A DNA stretch of 64,000 nt, from contig CAZFLM010000018.1 in NCBI GenBank assembly GCA_964519955.1, forward strand, positions 26,916 to 90,915, given 5' to 3'. Numbering within the stretch: the stretch's first letter is position 1; the number at the start of each line of letters is the position of its first letter. The notes beneath the pieces are model-generated. The model saw only the letters and a program-made list of their open reading frames with translations. It did not search any database and was not told where the DNA came from. Shown one piece after another: positions 37,186-45,896 of the stretch. Made by a program: the position numbers and the translations under genes. This DNA comes from CAZFLM01 sp964519955 (GTDB taxonomy: Bacteria > Armatimonadota > Chthonomonadetes > Chthonomonadales > CAJBBX01).

Positions 37186-37983
37186 CTACGCGTTCGCCTT
37201 GATCCAGTCCGCGCACTTGCGGTAGCCGATGTCGGTCGGCTCGGTGCCCTCGTATTCCGCGCACCACACCCCGTCGTAGCCCGCATCCTTCAGGCACTTC
37301 ACCGCGTGCTTCAGGTCGATCTCGCCCTCGCCCAGCGCCGCGCCGACGTACTTCTCGCGCGCGCCGGTGCCATCCTTCAAGTGGACGTGGAACACGTGCT
37401 TGGCCAGGATCTCGTAGAACCGGTTGATCGCCGCGATCTCGTGGCCGAACCAGCGGTAGTTCATCGTGTCCAGGTTCACGCCGACGCGCTTCGAGCCGAC
37501 CGCCTCGATGATCGCCAACTGCCGGTCGCCATCGTTGGTACAGTAGCCGTGGTTGTCCATCGCGAAGAGGATGTCCTCGGCCTCTGCGAAGTCGACCAGC
37601 GGCTTGAAGCAGCCGGCGATGGCCTCCGCCCAGCGCGCCTCCGGCACGGACTCCTTCGGCGAGCCGCCCTCGGTGCGGATGACGTTGGTGCCCAGGATCT
37701 TGGCCAGGCCGCAGCACCGCTTCATGCGCTCGACCTGGAACGCGACCTCGTCCTCGCCGAGCACCACGAAGTCGTTGCAGGCGGCGAACGCGGAGACCTT
37801 CAGCCCGCGCGCGTCCACCTTGCGGCGCACGACCTCGGCCTCCGCCTCCGGGTTGGCGACACCCGCCCCCCAGACGTCGCCCGCCTCGATCTCCACGTAC
37901 TCGAAGCCCGCGCCGGGGCAGTAGTCGAGGAACTGGTCGAAGTTGAACTGCGGGAAGTTGTAGTGGATGACGCCTACCTTCAT
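37186..37983 (-). CDS. Sugar phosphate isomerase/epimerase (xylose-isomerase-like TIM barrel)
   Basis: The 265-residue single-domain protein belongs to the AP-endonuclease-2/xylose-isomerase-like barrel family. Typical elements are the N-terminal strand MKVGVIHYNFPQFNFDQFLD, the middle ILFAMDNHGY with a metal-binding acidic residue and His, GVNLDTMNYRWFGHE, then KHVFHVHLKDGTG with paired His, and YDGVWCAEYEGTEP near the end. These metal ligands are conserved in epimerases acting on ketoses or inositols. It is cytoplasmic. It follows two glycosidase-like genes and the large secreted protein on the same strand, so it may process the released sugar. The exact substrate is not visible. Confidence 0.85.
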   Translation of the reverse strand: MKVGVIHYNFPQFNFDQFLDYCPGAGFEYVEIEAGDVWGAGVANPEAEAEVVRRKVDARGLKVSAFAACNDFVVLGEDEVAFQVERMKRCCGLAKILGTNVIRTEGGSPKESVPEARWAEAIAGCFKPLVDFAEAEDILFAMDNHGYCTNDGDRQLAIIEAVGSKRVGVNLDTMNYRWFGHEIAAINRFYEILAKHVFHVHLKDGTGAREKYVGAALGEGEIDLKHAVKCLKDAGYDGVWCAEYEGTEPTDIGYRKCADWIKANA

Positions 37984-39878
37984 GCGATGGCTCCAATCAG
38001 CGGGATCGGCCTGGCGGCCCCCGCGGTCAGTTGCGTGGCTGGGGTTCTGCCCGCGGTCGCGTTCACCACGAAGGGGGCATCTTCCTGCGAGGCGGGGCAG
38101 AGACGACTACGTCCCCCCCGGAGACGGGAGGGACGCGAGTGTGGCCTGTGTGGGTGGGCAGTACAAGATATGAACTTGTGGCCTCTTCGGTGTCAACGAG
38201 GAAGTGCAATGAAGAGGTCAGAATCCGCCCGCTGATCTCAGAACTGATCTCGAATCCCCAGGAGTCGGCCCTCCGGTTTGGTGCAACGATGCGGTCATTT
38301 CGAGGAGCCTAGTCAGCGCCTCGTTTGGCCGCTCGTGCCAGGTACTGCGGTCGATCCGCGGCACCAAGCGACGCCATGATCATAGTAGCATAATGGGCGG
38401 GCCGGCTTGCGGGCCACTCCGACGTTGTGCCGGTGTAGGCTCTGCTCGCTATGGCCGCCACTACATCCCGGTGAAGACGACTTCACGCTCCGTTGTGCCG
38501 CGCCCAGCTCGACGCTGCACCGCAGCCGGCCTGTCCGGTCACCTCGCAACTCGTGCGGCGACTGTCCGATAGTACGGTTCTCGGTGCTCTGCCCAGGCCC
38601 GTTGCATCTGACGACGTATAACCCGGTTCCTTCGGACTGACGGCCCCCACGTCCCAGTGCACCGCGCACAAGTGCTGGACTGTGTGCCTGTTGGCGCCAG
38701 CCGGAGCAGCGATCGCCGCGCTGGGGCCAGGCACACAGCCAAGGGTATGTAGCTCCACCGACCACAGGCAAGCGGACGGGAGCGATCGCACTCTCGCAGC
38801 ACTTCTGTGCCGCGAGGGCGGGAAAACGCTGTGGACGGAGCCATGATAGGCCGCGCGAGCGGCGCCCCCGCAGGGCTCAGCACTCCTGATGTCGTCGCTA
38901 TCGATACTGACAATGGCGCATACTGGGCGCTGTCGTGCGACCTTCGCCCTGCTCCTAACCATGCTGACGGAGTGCTTGGTCGGCCAGGACTCTGCGGGCT
39001 ACCGGTCCGCGGCACCCGACATACTCGACCGCGCCGATCCCATAGAGGTCTGCGATGCCCACCCGGAGACGGGTGCGTACGTAGCTGCGGCACGCCTGTG
39101 TCCGTACAACGCGGCCCTATGGAGCCATCTAGGTGGCGTCCTTAGGCGGGAGCAATGATACTGCGAGAGCGTTCGGGCGTACACTTGCTCATGTGTCCTC
39201 GACTGGCTCTCCGAGTGCAACGCGATCTACAACGTGTACATGGACGGCGCCACTCCGATGGTCATCTGCGAGCTGCTCGATCGCTGCGCTGTGCACATGG
39301 CCGTCTCCACAACGATGGCCTGGGACCTGCGCCTGCGATATGATCATTGCGAGCGGTCCCACGTGGGTTTCGGCGACATGCACCGAGTGGGATGCCCAGA
39401 CGCCCTCTGGACCAGACATCGCGAACATCAACGTGTAGTCCGGCCAACAACTGCTGAGTTCGGTGGCCCGAGGAGAGACCGCACGCTCAGATGGACTCAG
39501 GCGATCAAGCACGAAAGCGGTCATCTACGTCGCCCTCACGGCGTGGTTGGCTGGCGTTGGCCATCGGTCGGTCCCGGTATCGATCGCAACGCCCCATCGC
39601 GCCAGAAGTGCGGGCCAACAGATCCATTGCTGCGCGGTGGTGTCAACTCCTGCTTCGCACAGGTGGAGTCTTGGGGTCGGCTGGCCATCGTGGAGCTGCG
39701 CCTGCAGCGTGACTGTGACGTTCCTGCCGAGCACCGCCGCGGCCATGCACAGCAGCGACGCGCGTGACCTGGCTCGGAGCCCGAGGGCCACGCCAGGAAT
39801 TGCCGGGGCAAGGCATCGGGAGCGCGCTGTAGTTACGACGAGCATCAACGGGCTCTCCTGGGGCATAGCGGGGGGGTA
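37984..39878. other. 1.9-kb stretch without a supportable gene
   Basis: No open frame here shows a ribosome site, GC-skewed third codon positions and a recognisable protein pattern together. Base composition appears less extreme than in the flanking genes. The best short frame is 38889-39158 (+), 89 residues with a hydrophobic segment TFALLLTMLTECL, but it has no convincing start context. On the - strand near 39540-39730, broken fragments such as NVTVTLQAQLHDGQ look faintly like secreted Ig-type sequence, so this could be a decayed gene. I could not identify an RNA gene or mobile element. Confidence 0.55.
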
Positions 39879-39924
39879 CTCCCGTGGGCGGCTGGCCGCG
39901 CACACAGCCGACCGCCCACGGGAG
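39879..39924 (-). terminator. Strong hairpin after the PEP-CTERM gene
   Basis: A perfect 13-bp inverted repeat (CTCCCGTGGGCGG / CCGCCCACGGGAG) with a 20-base loop begins 15 bases after the - strand stop at 39939. It is followed by a C-run instead of a T-run. It most likely ends the riboswitch-controlled transcript that begins near 42002. Confidence 0.7.
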
Positions 39925-39938
39925 GTTCTGTGGCGCCT

Positions 39939-40838
39939 CTAGCGCCGCCGCCACACGCGTCGGCATACGCCGACAGCGGTGATGAGGCTACCGAGGACCG
40001 CGGCGCTGCTCGGCTCAGGAACAGAACCGGACTTCGACAGCGGCGACACGTCGGCGAACGCATCGATCTCGCCGCCCGAGTAGCCGCTCACGCCGGTTAC
40101 GCGGATGTACTGGATCCAGTCGTACCCCGACTCCCCGAGGTCGAAGCCCGCGCCGCCGCCGGAGCCATCGTATAGCGCGATCGCCTGTGCGGCAGTCAGG
40201 CCCTTGAAGTCGGCGTCGGTCAGAGCCGGGTTGACCGGCTTGGTGAAGTCGGACTGCACATCGGTCCACGCGGCATCGGCGGAATCCCACAGGAACGCGT
40301 TGGTTGGGAAGAGCGCGTCACCGTAGGGCCCGCTGTTGTACGTATACCAGTTCGCGCCATCCTGGCTCACCGAGATCAACATGGGCTCATAGAAGCCTCC
40401 CCCGGTCAACCGGTAGGTGTTCATGTTGGTGGCATCGCTCACCGTCCCGCTGCCAACGAAGAACGAGTTGCCGAATACCATGAAGTCGAGGCCGTACGGG
40501 TTCAGCGGATCGTCCATCACCTGATGGTCGAACTTCACCGTCACGGACTGGCCGACGTTCAGGGTCGTGATCAGCTTGGAGCCGTCGGGCGCCACGTTGT
40601 AAGCCGGCTCCACGAGCTTCACGCGGTGCGCACCTGTGCCAGTGCCCATGAAGCCCTGGTTCCAGAAGTACGTGGTGGGGGCGCCGAGAACGGCATATGG
40701 GTCGTTGTACAGTGAAGAACCCGTTAGGCCGGTCGACGAGATCAACTCCGTTGCATACGGGCTGTCCGCGTTGGCGGACCGGCCGACGGCGAGCAGCAGC
40801 GAGAGCGCCGCAGCCACTGGTAACAACTTGCTCCTCAT
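39939..40838 (-). CDS. PEP-CTERM surface protein in a cobalamin-riboswitch operon
   Basis: ATG at 40838 follows AGGAAAGGTGAAACG and opens a signal peptide (KLLPVAAALSLLLAVGRSAN, ADS). The 299-residue product ends with a PEP-CTERM sorting signal: SVPEPSSAAVLGSLITAVGV then CRRVWRRR. Exosortase would cleave and anchor it at the surface. The core contains GLDFMVFGNSFFVGSGTVSD and EPMLISVSQDGANWYTY. From memory, this pattern recurs in cell-surface proteins encoded beside btuB in B12-uptake loci of Bacteroidota and others. The gene lies 200 bases after a DUF1559 gene that follows a cobalamin riboswitch, so its expression should rise when B12 is scarce. A cobamide-binding surface role is inference. 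The exosortase gene is not in the window. Confidence 0.8.
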   Translation of the reverse strand: MRSKLLPVAAALSLLLAVGRSANADSPYATELISSTGLTGSSLYNDPYAVLGAPTTYFWNQGFMGTGTGAHRVKLVEPAYNVAPDGSKLITTLNVGQSVTVKFDHQVMDDPLNPYGLDFMVFGNSFFVGSGTVSDATNMNTYRLTGGGFYEPMLISVSQDGANWYTYNSGPYGDALFPTNAFLWDSADAAWTDVQSDFTKPVNPALTDADFKGLTAAQAIALYDGSGGGAGFDLGESGYDWIQYIRVTGVSGYSGGEIDAFADVSPLSKSGSVPEPSSAAVLGSLITAVGVCRRVWRRR

Positions 40839-41038
40839 CGTTTCACCTTTCCTGGTAGGGAGATGCCTCCAGGAAGTGCGGTCGCCGGACTGCCACGACG
40901 GTGGTACAAGCGCGCATGCGCGCCGAGGCAGCCGGCGCTGGCGCACTCCCGGAGGAGGGCTATCCGTGAAGGGCGTGGGCGGTCCCAGGGCGGAGGTGGA
41001 CGACCTGCCGCGACCGAACCATTCACGGTCGATCGTGC

Positions 41039-41800
41039 CTACTGGAGATCGTAGGCCGAGTCGTCTTCCGAGAGTGCGCCGCAATCAGGCTCGGCTGCGC
41101 TATACCTGTACTTGTGGGTTGCTGCCTTGGCATGCCCATCGCCGTAAGCGACGTTGGCTGTGCCGTTGTGGCGGAAGTGGACCTTGCCCGCCATGAAGAG
41201 GATGTCGCTGGGTGCCCGAAGGTAGTTCTCGGCGCTGACCGGCTGGCCGAAGCCGCCTTCTGCCAGGATGGCCGTGCCGCTGGGGTCAGCGATCGCCGCC
41301 AGGGTGGCGTACGGTTGGCCGGCCAGCACGTCCCCTCCGATGTAGGACGCGTTGTACGCGTAACCCGTGAATGGGCGCCCCCAGGCGTTGCCGTGGAACG
41401 AGGGACAGCGGTGCAATTCACCGCTCTTCGTGTACGGTCCGAATAGGCCATAGCGCCACGCGGGAACGTCGTTGGTAACCGATCCCCAGTCGAGGCAGAA
41501 GTCCCAAGCGAACTCGTACCGAAAGTTGCCGAGGTAGTAGTAGGATGGGCAGGCGGACTCGTCGTAGTCCTGCGCGTACATCAGCCACGCTGTCCCAATC
41601 TGGCGCAGATTGCTCAGGCAACTGATCTGGCGTGCCTTCTCCCGTGCCACGGCGAAGACCGGAAACAGGATCGCGGCGAGCACAGAGATGATGGCGATGA
41701 CGACAAGCAACTCAATGAGGGTGAACGCGCACCGACGAGACGAATGAGGGAGATCCGTGGACGCCGCCGAGGGCGACGTGGAACCAACAAGACCAGCCAT
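41039..41800 (-). CDS. DUF1559 pseudopilin-like protein 1, under cobalamin riboswitch
   Basis: The 253-residue protein has a type IV prepilin-like leader, RRCAFTLIELLVVIAIISVL, then AAILFPVFAVAREKARQISC. Position -1 to the Phe is Ala instead of the usual Gly. DUF1559 features follow: MYAQDYDES and, near the end, the H-x9-DG type motif (HFRHNGTANVAYGDGHAKAA). The last residues DDSAYDLQ nearly match the end of the DUF1559 protein at 49833-50657. DUF1559 proteins are abundant in Planctomycetota and Armatimonadota and are thought to be secreted or envelope pseudopilins, function unknown. It is the first gene after the riboswitch at 41866-41985, and is followed by the PEP-CTERM gene. Confidence 0.9.
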   Translation of the reverse strand: MAGLVGSTSPSAASTDLPHSSRRCAFTLIELLVVIAIISVLAAILFPVFAVAREKARQISCLSNLRQIGTAWLMYAQDYDESACPSYYYLGNFRYEFAWDFCLDWGSVTNDVPAWRYGLFGPYTKSGELHRCPSFHGNAWGRPFTGYAYNASYIGGDVLAGQPYATLAAIADPSGTAILAEGGFGQPVSAENYLRAPSDILFMAGKVHFRHNGTANVAYGDGHAKAATHKYRYSAAEPDCGALSEDDSAYDLQ

Positions 41801-41814
41801 AGCTGGCGACCTTT

Positions 41815-41844
41815 CCGCCTGTCGCGCGCAGGCAGATTAGGCGG
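41815..41844 (-). promoter_or_regulatory. Possible ribosome-site-sequestering hairpin of the riboswitch leader
   Basis: A 6-bp inverted repeat (CCGCCT / AGGCGG on the + strand) sits just before the AAAGG ribosome site of the DUF1559 gene. Together with ACCACT/AGTGGT pairing further upstream, it could form the expression platform. No T-run terminator is seen here, so translational control is more likely. Confidence 0.45.
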
Positions 41845-41865
41845 GCACCACTGGGAGTGGTACCA

Positions 41866-41985
41866 CACTAGCGACTGGCATTCTGGCTTAGGGGGTTCAC
41901 CCCATCACAGTTGCGGCACAGCGCCGGATTCTCACCGGACTTCCCCATTTGAGCGCGCGTACACCGCGGCGCATCGCTAGCAAGC
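41866..41985 (-). promoter_or_regulatory. Cobalamin riboswitch 1
   Basis: Read on the - strand, the element has GGGGAAGTCCGGTGAGAATC, CGGCGCTGTGCCGCAACTGT, and the B12 box AAGCCAGAATGCCAG, all hallmarks of the class I cobalamin riboswitch. A closing helix P1 forms from CTAGCGA (5') and TCGCTAG (3'). It starts about 17 bases after the predicted transcription start. Binding of adenosylcobalamin should switch off the DUF1559 and PEP-CTERM genes. Confidence 0.95.
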
Positions 41986-42008
41986 ACGATAGGTTATGCA
42001 ACGGTGTT

Positions 42009-42037
42009 ATTATCGCATCGTGGTCTAGCCCTGTCAA
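42009..42037 (-). promoter_or_regulatory. Sigma70-type promoter for cobalamin riboswitch 1
   Basis: On the - strand TTGACA (42037-42032), 17 bases, then GATAAT (42014-42009). Expected start is near 42002, right before the riboswitch. It lies about 95 bases from the divergent nrdD promoter. Confidence 0.85.
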
Positions 42038-42131
42038 GGGTGCCGGTTGAGTCTGGATGGGTTATTTGGGCCAAGGCCCACATCGCAGGATCGGTGGCAC
42101 CGGCACTGCATATCCGGGCAGGATTCGCCGC

Positions 42132-42160
42132 TTGACAACTCCAGTTGAGCGCTATATACT
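42132..42160 (+). promoter_or_regulatory. Sigma70-type promoter for cobalamin riboswitch 2 / nrdDG
   Basis: TTGACA at 42132, 17 bases, TATACT at 42155-42160. Both boxes are close to consensus. Expected start is near 42167, two bases before the riboswitch P1 helix. Confidence 0.9.
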
Positions 42161-42168
42161 GTGCCCCA

Positions 42169-42358
42169 GTTCTTGGTCACCCACTACATATTGGGGTGCA
42201 TAAGAGGGAACCCGGTGCAAAGCCGGGACTGCCCCGCAGCGGTATGGGGAAACGAAGGTCGCGGAATCGCACTGCCTGCCAAGGTGGGAAGCGGCGGCCT
42301 ATAGGCTCCCGGCGCGCACGCGCCGGTCTGTCCCCAAGTCCGAAGACCTGCCAGGAAC
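42169..42358 (+). promoter_or_regulatory. Cobalamin riboswitch 2, upstream of nrdD
   Basis: The element contains GGGAACCCGGTGCAAAGCCG, GGACTGCCCCGCAGCGGTA and the 3' B12 box AAGTCCGAAGACCTGCCAGG. P1 pairs GTTCTTGG (42169-42176) with CCAGGAAC (42351-42358). It has a long variable P6-side arm (CGGCGCGCACGCGCCGG). A separate perfect 8-bp hairpin (GCCGACGC / GCGTCGGC) lies at 42432-42452 between aptamer and nrdD and may belong to the expression platform. It should repress the class III reductase when B12 is plentiful. Confidence 0.95.
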
Positions 42359-42544
42359 GCGCGCGCTCCGCGCGGTTGTGCGACCGCAGCCTTCGAGGGA
42401 AAGGCGCTGTCATGGTGTGGCGCAAGCATGCGCCGACGCTCGCGGCGTCGGCCAGTGCGCTCACTCCGGTCGGCCTCCTTCCACCTCCGCACGCCGCGTA
42501 CGTGATGTTCACCGGCGCACGACGCCCGCACTGGAGGCTTGGAC

Positions 42545-44683
42545 ATGGCCGTGGTCGCGCAGACCGACAACGCACCTCGCGTTGCTTCAACCCCGCTTGA
42601 GACCATCCGCAAACGCGATGGGCGGGTCGTTCGCTTCGATGCGCGCAAGATCACTAGCGCGATCGCCCGAGCCGGACAGGCCACCGGCGAATATGACCCC
42701 GAAACCGCCGCGGCGCTGTGCCGCCGCGTGCTCGCCCTCGCACAGAGCCTACCCATCGCGCACCCACCGGCGGTCGAGTTCGTCCAGGACCTGGTGGAAG
42801 AGACGCTTCTTGCTTCACCGTTCAAGCGGACTGCGAAGGCCTACATCCTCTACCGCGACCAACATGCCCGCATCCGCGAGATGGCTAAGCAAGCGGACAT
42901 GGACCTGATCGACCAGTACCTGGAGCGGCTCGACTGGAAGGTCAAAGAGAACAGCAACATGGCCTACTCGCTGCAAGGGCTGAACAACTACGTCGCGAGC
43001 CATGTCAGCGAGGTCTACTGGCTGAACCGGATATACACACCTGACGTCCGTGCCGCCCATCTGTCGGGCGATCTGCACCTGCATGACCTGGGCCAGCTCT
43101 CCGTGTACTGCGTCGGTTGGGACCTCCAGGATCTCCTACGATCGGGATTCACGGGCGCGGTGGGGAAGGCCGAGAGCAAGCCCGCCAAGCACTTCCGCTC
43201 CGCACTCGGGCAGATCGTCAACTTCTGGTACACGCTGCAGGGCGAGGCGGCTGGGGCTCAGGCGTTCTCCAACTTCGACACACTGCTCGCCCCGTTCATC
43301 CGGCACGATGGGCTGAGCGAGGCGGAGGTCAAGCAGGCGCTGCAGGAGTTCGTCTTTAACGTCAATGTGCCCACGCGTGTCGGCTTCCAAACGCCGTTTA
43401 CCAACGTCACGATGGACTTGCAGCCACCTGCGTGGCTTCAGGATCAGGCGGTCATCATTGGCGGCGAGGCGCAGATCACCACGTACGGCGAGTATCAGCA
43501 CGAGATGGGCATCCTAGACCGCGCCTTCCTGGAGGTGCTCTCGGAGGGAGACGCCAAGGCCCGCGTCTTCACATTCCCCATCCCTACCTACAACATCACT
43601 GCGGACTTCGACTGGGAGAACCCCGACCTCGCCCGGTTGTGGGAGTGCACGGCCAAGTACGGCATCCCCTACTTCGCCAACTTCGTCGGTTCCGATATGT
43701 CGCCGGAGGACGCGCGCTCGATGTGCTGCCGGCTGCGGCTTGACCTGAGGTCGTTGGAAAAGAGAGGAGGCGGCCTTTTCGGGGCCAACCCACTCACCGG
43801 CTCGATCGGCGTCGTCACGATCAACATGCCGCGCCTCGGCCACCTTGCCGAGGACGAGGTCGACTTCCTGGCCAGGCTCGGAGCGCTGATGGAGATTGCG
43901 CGCACAAGCCTGGAGACCAAGCGCAAGGCTCTGGAGCGCTTCACGGCTGGCGACCTATACCCGTACACTCGCTTTTACCTGCGGGATATCGCGACACACT
44001 TCGGATGCTACTGGCACAACCATTTCTCGACGATCGGTCTGGTGGGTCTGAACGAAGCCAGCCAGAACCTGTTGGGGCTGGATATCGGGACAGCCGAAGG
44101 GCGGGCGTTCGCGCTGCGCGTGATGGACTTCATGCGTGAGCGGTTGGGCGTCTTCCAGGATGAGACCGGGAACCCGTACAACCTGGAGGCCACGCCGGCA
44201 GAGGGAACGAGCTACCGCCTGGCACGGCTCGACCACGCGCGGTACCCGGAGATGCGCTCCGCCAACGACGGGCTGGGCGAGCCGTACTATACGAACTCAT
44301 CGCAACTGCCGGTGAACTACTCCGACGACCTGTTCGAGGTGATGGACCTTCAGGACGAGTTGCAGGCCAAGTACACGGGCGGGACCGTCCAGCACGTCTA
44401 CCTCGGCGAGGCCGCGCCAGACCCGCTATCTGTGAAGCAGTTCGTGCGAACCGTGTGTCAGCGCTACCATCTGCCCTACTTCACGCTCACGCCGTCGTTC
44501 TCGATCTGTCCGACCCACGGCTACGTCCGCGGAGAAGTTGCGGCATGCCCGGACTGCGGGAGCGTGACTGAGGTCTACTCGAGAGTGGTTGGATACCTGC
44601 GCCCCGTGAGCCAGTGGAACGCAGGCAAACAGGCCGAGTTCGCGGCCCGCACGCGCTACCGATTGGAGGGCGGGGGGTGCTGA
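42545..44683 (+). CDS. nrdD: Anaerobic (class III) ribonucleoside-triphosphate reductase
   Basis: ATG at 42545 has GGAGG seven bases upstream. The 712-residue enzyme reduces ribonucleotides to deoxyribonucleotides in the cytoplasm without oxygen, using a glycyl radical. An ATP-cone spans about residues 12-105 (IRKRDGRVVRFDARKITSAI). The core includes MAYSLQGLNNYVASHVSEVY and DLHLHDLGQLSVYCVGWDLQ. The C-terminal zinc site is SICPTHGY plus ACPDCGS, and the glycyl radical loop RVVGYLRPV places Gly near 683. Length is normal. It is followed, with seven bases of overlap, by its activase. Control by a cobalamin riboswitch implies a B12-dependent class II enzyme (nrdJ) elsewhere in the genome. Confidence 0.97.
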   Translation: MAVVAQTDNAPRVASTPLETIRKRDGRVVRFDARKITSAIARAGQATGEYDPETAAALCRRVLALAQSLPIAHPPAVEFVQDLVEETLLASPFKRTAKAYILYRDQHARIREMAKQADMDLIDQYLERLDWKVKENSNMAYSLQGLNNYVASHVSEVYWLNRIYTPDVRAAHLSGDLHLHDLGQLSVYCVGWDLQDLLRSGFTGAVGKAESKPAKHFRSALGQIVNFWYTLQGEAAGAQAFSNFDTLLAPFIRHDGLSEAEVKQALQEFVFNVNVPTRVGFQTPFTNVTMDLQPPAWLQDQAVIIGGEAQITTYGEYQHEMGILDRAFLEVLSEGDAKARVFTFPIPTYNITADFDWENPDLARLWECTAKYGIPYFANFVGSDMSPEDARSMCCRLRLDLRSLEKRGGGLFGANPLTGSIGVVTINMPRLGHLAEDEVDFLARLGALMEIARTSLETKRKALERFTAGDLYPYTRFYLRDIATHFGCYWHNHFSTIGLVGLNEASQNLLGLDIGTAEGRAFALRVMDFMRERLGVFQDETGNPYNLEATPAEGTSYRLARLDHARYPEMRSANDGLGEPYYTNSSQLPVNYSDDLFEVMDLQDELQAKYTGGTVQHVYLGEAAPDPLSVKQFVRTVCQRYHLPYFTLTPSFSICPTHGYVRGEVAACPDCGSVTEVYSRVVGYLRPVSQWNAGKQAEFAARTRYRLEGGGC

Positions 44684-45285
44684 TCGGCGGGTACCAGCCC
44701 TGCAGCCTGTGCGACTTTCCAGGCCATGTCGCAGCGGTGGTCTTCACGCAGGGATGCAACTTCCGCTGTCCGTTCTGCCACAACGGAGGGCTCTGGCAGC
44801 CGCGGCCGACAGGGGGCGTCACCTTGACCGCCCGCGATGTGCTCGATCGACTTCAGCTTCGCCGCGGCCAACTGGACGCCGTCGTTATCAGCGGAGGTGA
44901 GCCGACGCTGCACGAGGACCTGCCTGAGTTCCTGGTCTCCATCAAGGCAATGCGGATGCTCGTGAAGCTCGATACGAATGGCAGCAGACCCGACATGCTA
45001 GCCCGACTGCTTCGCACGAGGCTCGTCGATTATGTCGCGATGGACGTGAAAGCTCCCTGGGCCAAGTACGACACCCTCGTTGGGGGTATCGCTCCTGTGG
45101 AAGCGATGAAGGAGAGCGTTCGGCTGCTCGCCGCGTCGGGCTGCCGCCACGAGTTCCGAACCACCCTTGCAAGACCCCTTCTATGCGACGCGGACACAGC
45201 CTCGATCCGCGCGCAACTGCCGGGGCAGGCCGAGTACCGGATCCAAGCATACCGCCCCGAGCTTGCGCGCTCGGCCGCCTCCTGA
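44677..45285 (+). CDS. nrdG: Anaerobic ribonucleotide reductase activating protein (radical SAM)
   Basis: GTG at 44677, preceded by GGAGGGCGG and overlapping the nrdD stop, gives a 202-residue protein. The radical SAM cluster motif is CNFRCPFC (C-x3-C-x2-C), preceded by LCDFPGHVAAVVFTQG, typical of pyruvate-formate-lyase/NrdG activases. ISGGEPTLHEDLPEF is the GGE motif for SAM binding. It abstracts hydrogen from the Gly in NrdD to make the radical. The operon probably consists only of these two genes, as the next gene is convergent. Confidence 0.95.
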   Translation: MLIGGYQPCSLCDFPGHVAAVVFTQGCNFRCPFCHNGGLWQPRPTGGVTLTARDVLDRLQLRRGQLDAVVISGGEPTLHEDLPEFLVSIKAMRMLVKLDTNGSRPDMLARLLRTRLVDYVAMDVKAPWAKYDTLVGGIAPVEAMKESVRLLAASGCRHEFRTTLARPLLCDADTASIRAQLPGQAEYRIQAYRPELARSAAS

Positions 45286-45302
45286 GCGCTGTCCGACAAG
45301 CA

Positions 45303-45319
45303 CACTGCCATCGCCAGTG
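45303..45319. terminator. Small hairpin between convergent nrdG and cobO
   Basis: A 5-bp inverted repeat (CACTG / CAGTG, 7-base loop) lies in the 37-base gap between the two stop codons. It is weak and has no T-run of note; it is the only candidate in the gap. Confidence 0.25.
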
Positions 45320-45322
45320 AGA

Positions 45323-45841
45323 CTACAATTCGATACCCTTCCGCGCAAGAACGCCCTTCGCGTAGTAGTGCTTGACTTCACGCATCTCGGTAACCAGGTC
45401 CGCCATCTCGATGAGGCGTCGATCGGCGGACCGACCAGTCAGTACCAGCTCAACACTGGACGGACGTGATCGGACGACGGAGAGAAGCGTCTCAACGTCG
45501 ATCAGGCCCAAGTGAGTCGCTATGTTGATCTCATCGAGGATGACCAGATCGTACTCACCCGACGCCAGGACCTGCCTGATCTCGGCTAGCCCGTCCGCCG
45601 CGAGACGCTGGTCTTCCTCCTCGGGCAGGGCCCCTAAGAAGCAGCCTCTACCATACTGTCGAACAGTGATCATGTCGCCAAAGCACTCTAGCGCCTCGAT
45701 CTCGCTGTATCGTGCTCCCTTGACGAACTGGCCGATATAGACGCGCAGGTTGGCCCCGGCGGCACGCACTGCTAGCCCGAACGCAGCAGTGGATTTGCCC
45801 TTACCGTCTCCCGTGTAGACGTGCACATACCCCTCAGTCAT
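45323..45841 (-). CDS. cobO: Cob(I)alamin adenosyltransferase, CobO/BtuR type
   Basis: The 172-residue protein transfers the adenosyl group of ATP to cob(I)alamin or cobinamide, the activation step after corrinoid uptake. Family signatures are the unusual P-loop YTGDGKGKSTAAFGLAVRAA, then VYIGQFVKGARYSEIEAL, the Walker B-like YDLVILDEINIATHLGLID, and VVRSRPSSVELVLTGRSAD. Length is normal. It is last in the riboswitch-3 operon, after btuF, btuD and btuC with 55 bases of spacing, which fits its role of adenosylating imported corrinoid. Confidence 0.96.
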   Translation of the reverse strand: MTEGYVHVYTGDGKGKSTAAFGLAVRAAGANLRVYIGQFVKGARYSEIEALECFGDMITVRQYGRGCFLGALPEEEDQRLAADGLAEIRQVLASGEYDLVILDEINIATHLGLIDVETLLSVVRSRPSSVELVLTGRSADRRLIEMADLVTEMREVKHYYAKGVLARKGIEL

Positions 45842-45896
45842 GGCAATCGCTCGCTCTATCTCTTGATGCGCGCCCCACAGTCAGAGCAAGGCGCAG

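Noticed and set aside
38889..39158. Possible small protein of 89 residues with a hydrophobic segment
   Set aside because: No ribosome site, no family pattern, and codon use unlike neighbours.
40839..41084. N-terminal extension of the PEP-CTERM protein
   Set aside because: It would put 82 Arg/Pro-rich residues before the signal peptide and run into the DUF1559 gene; AGGAAAGG before 40838 fits better.
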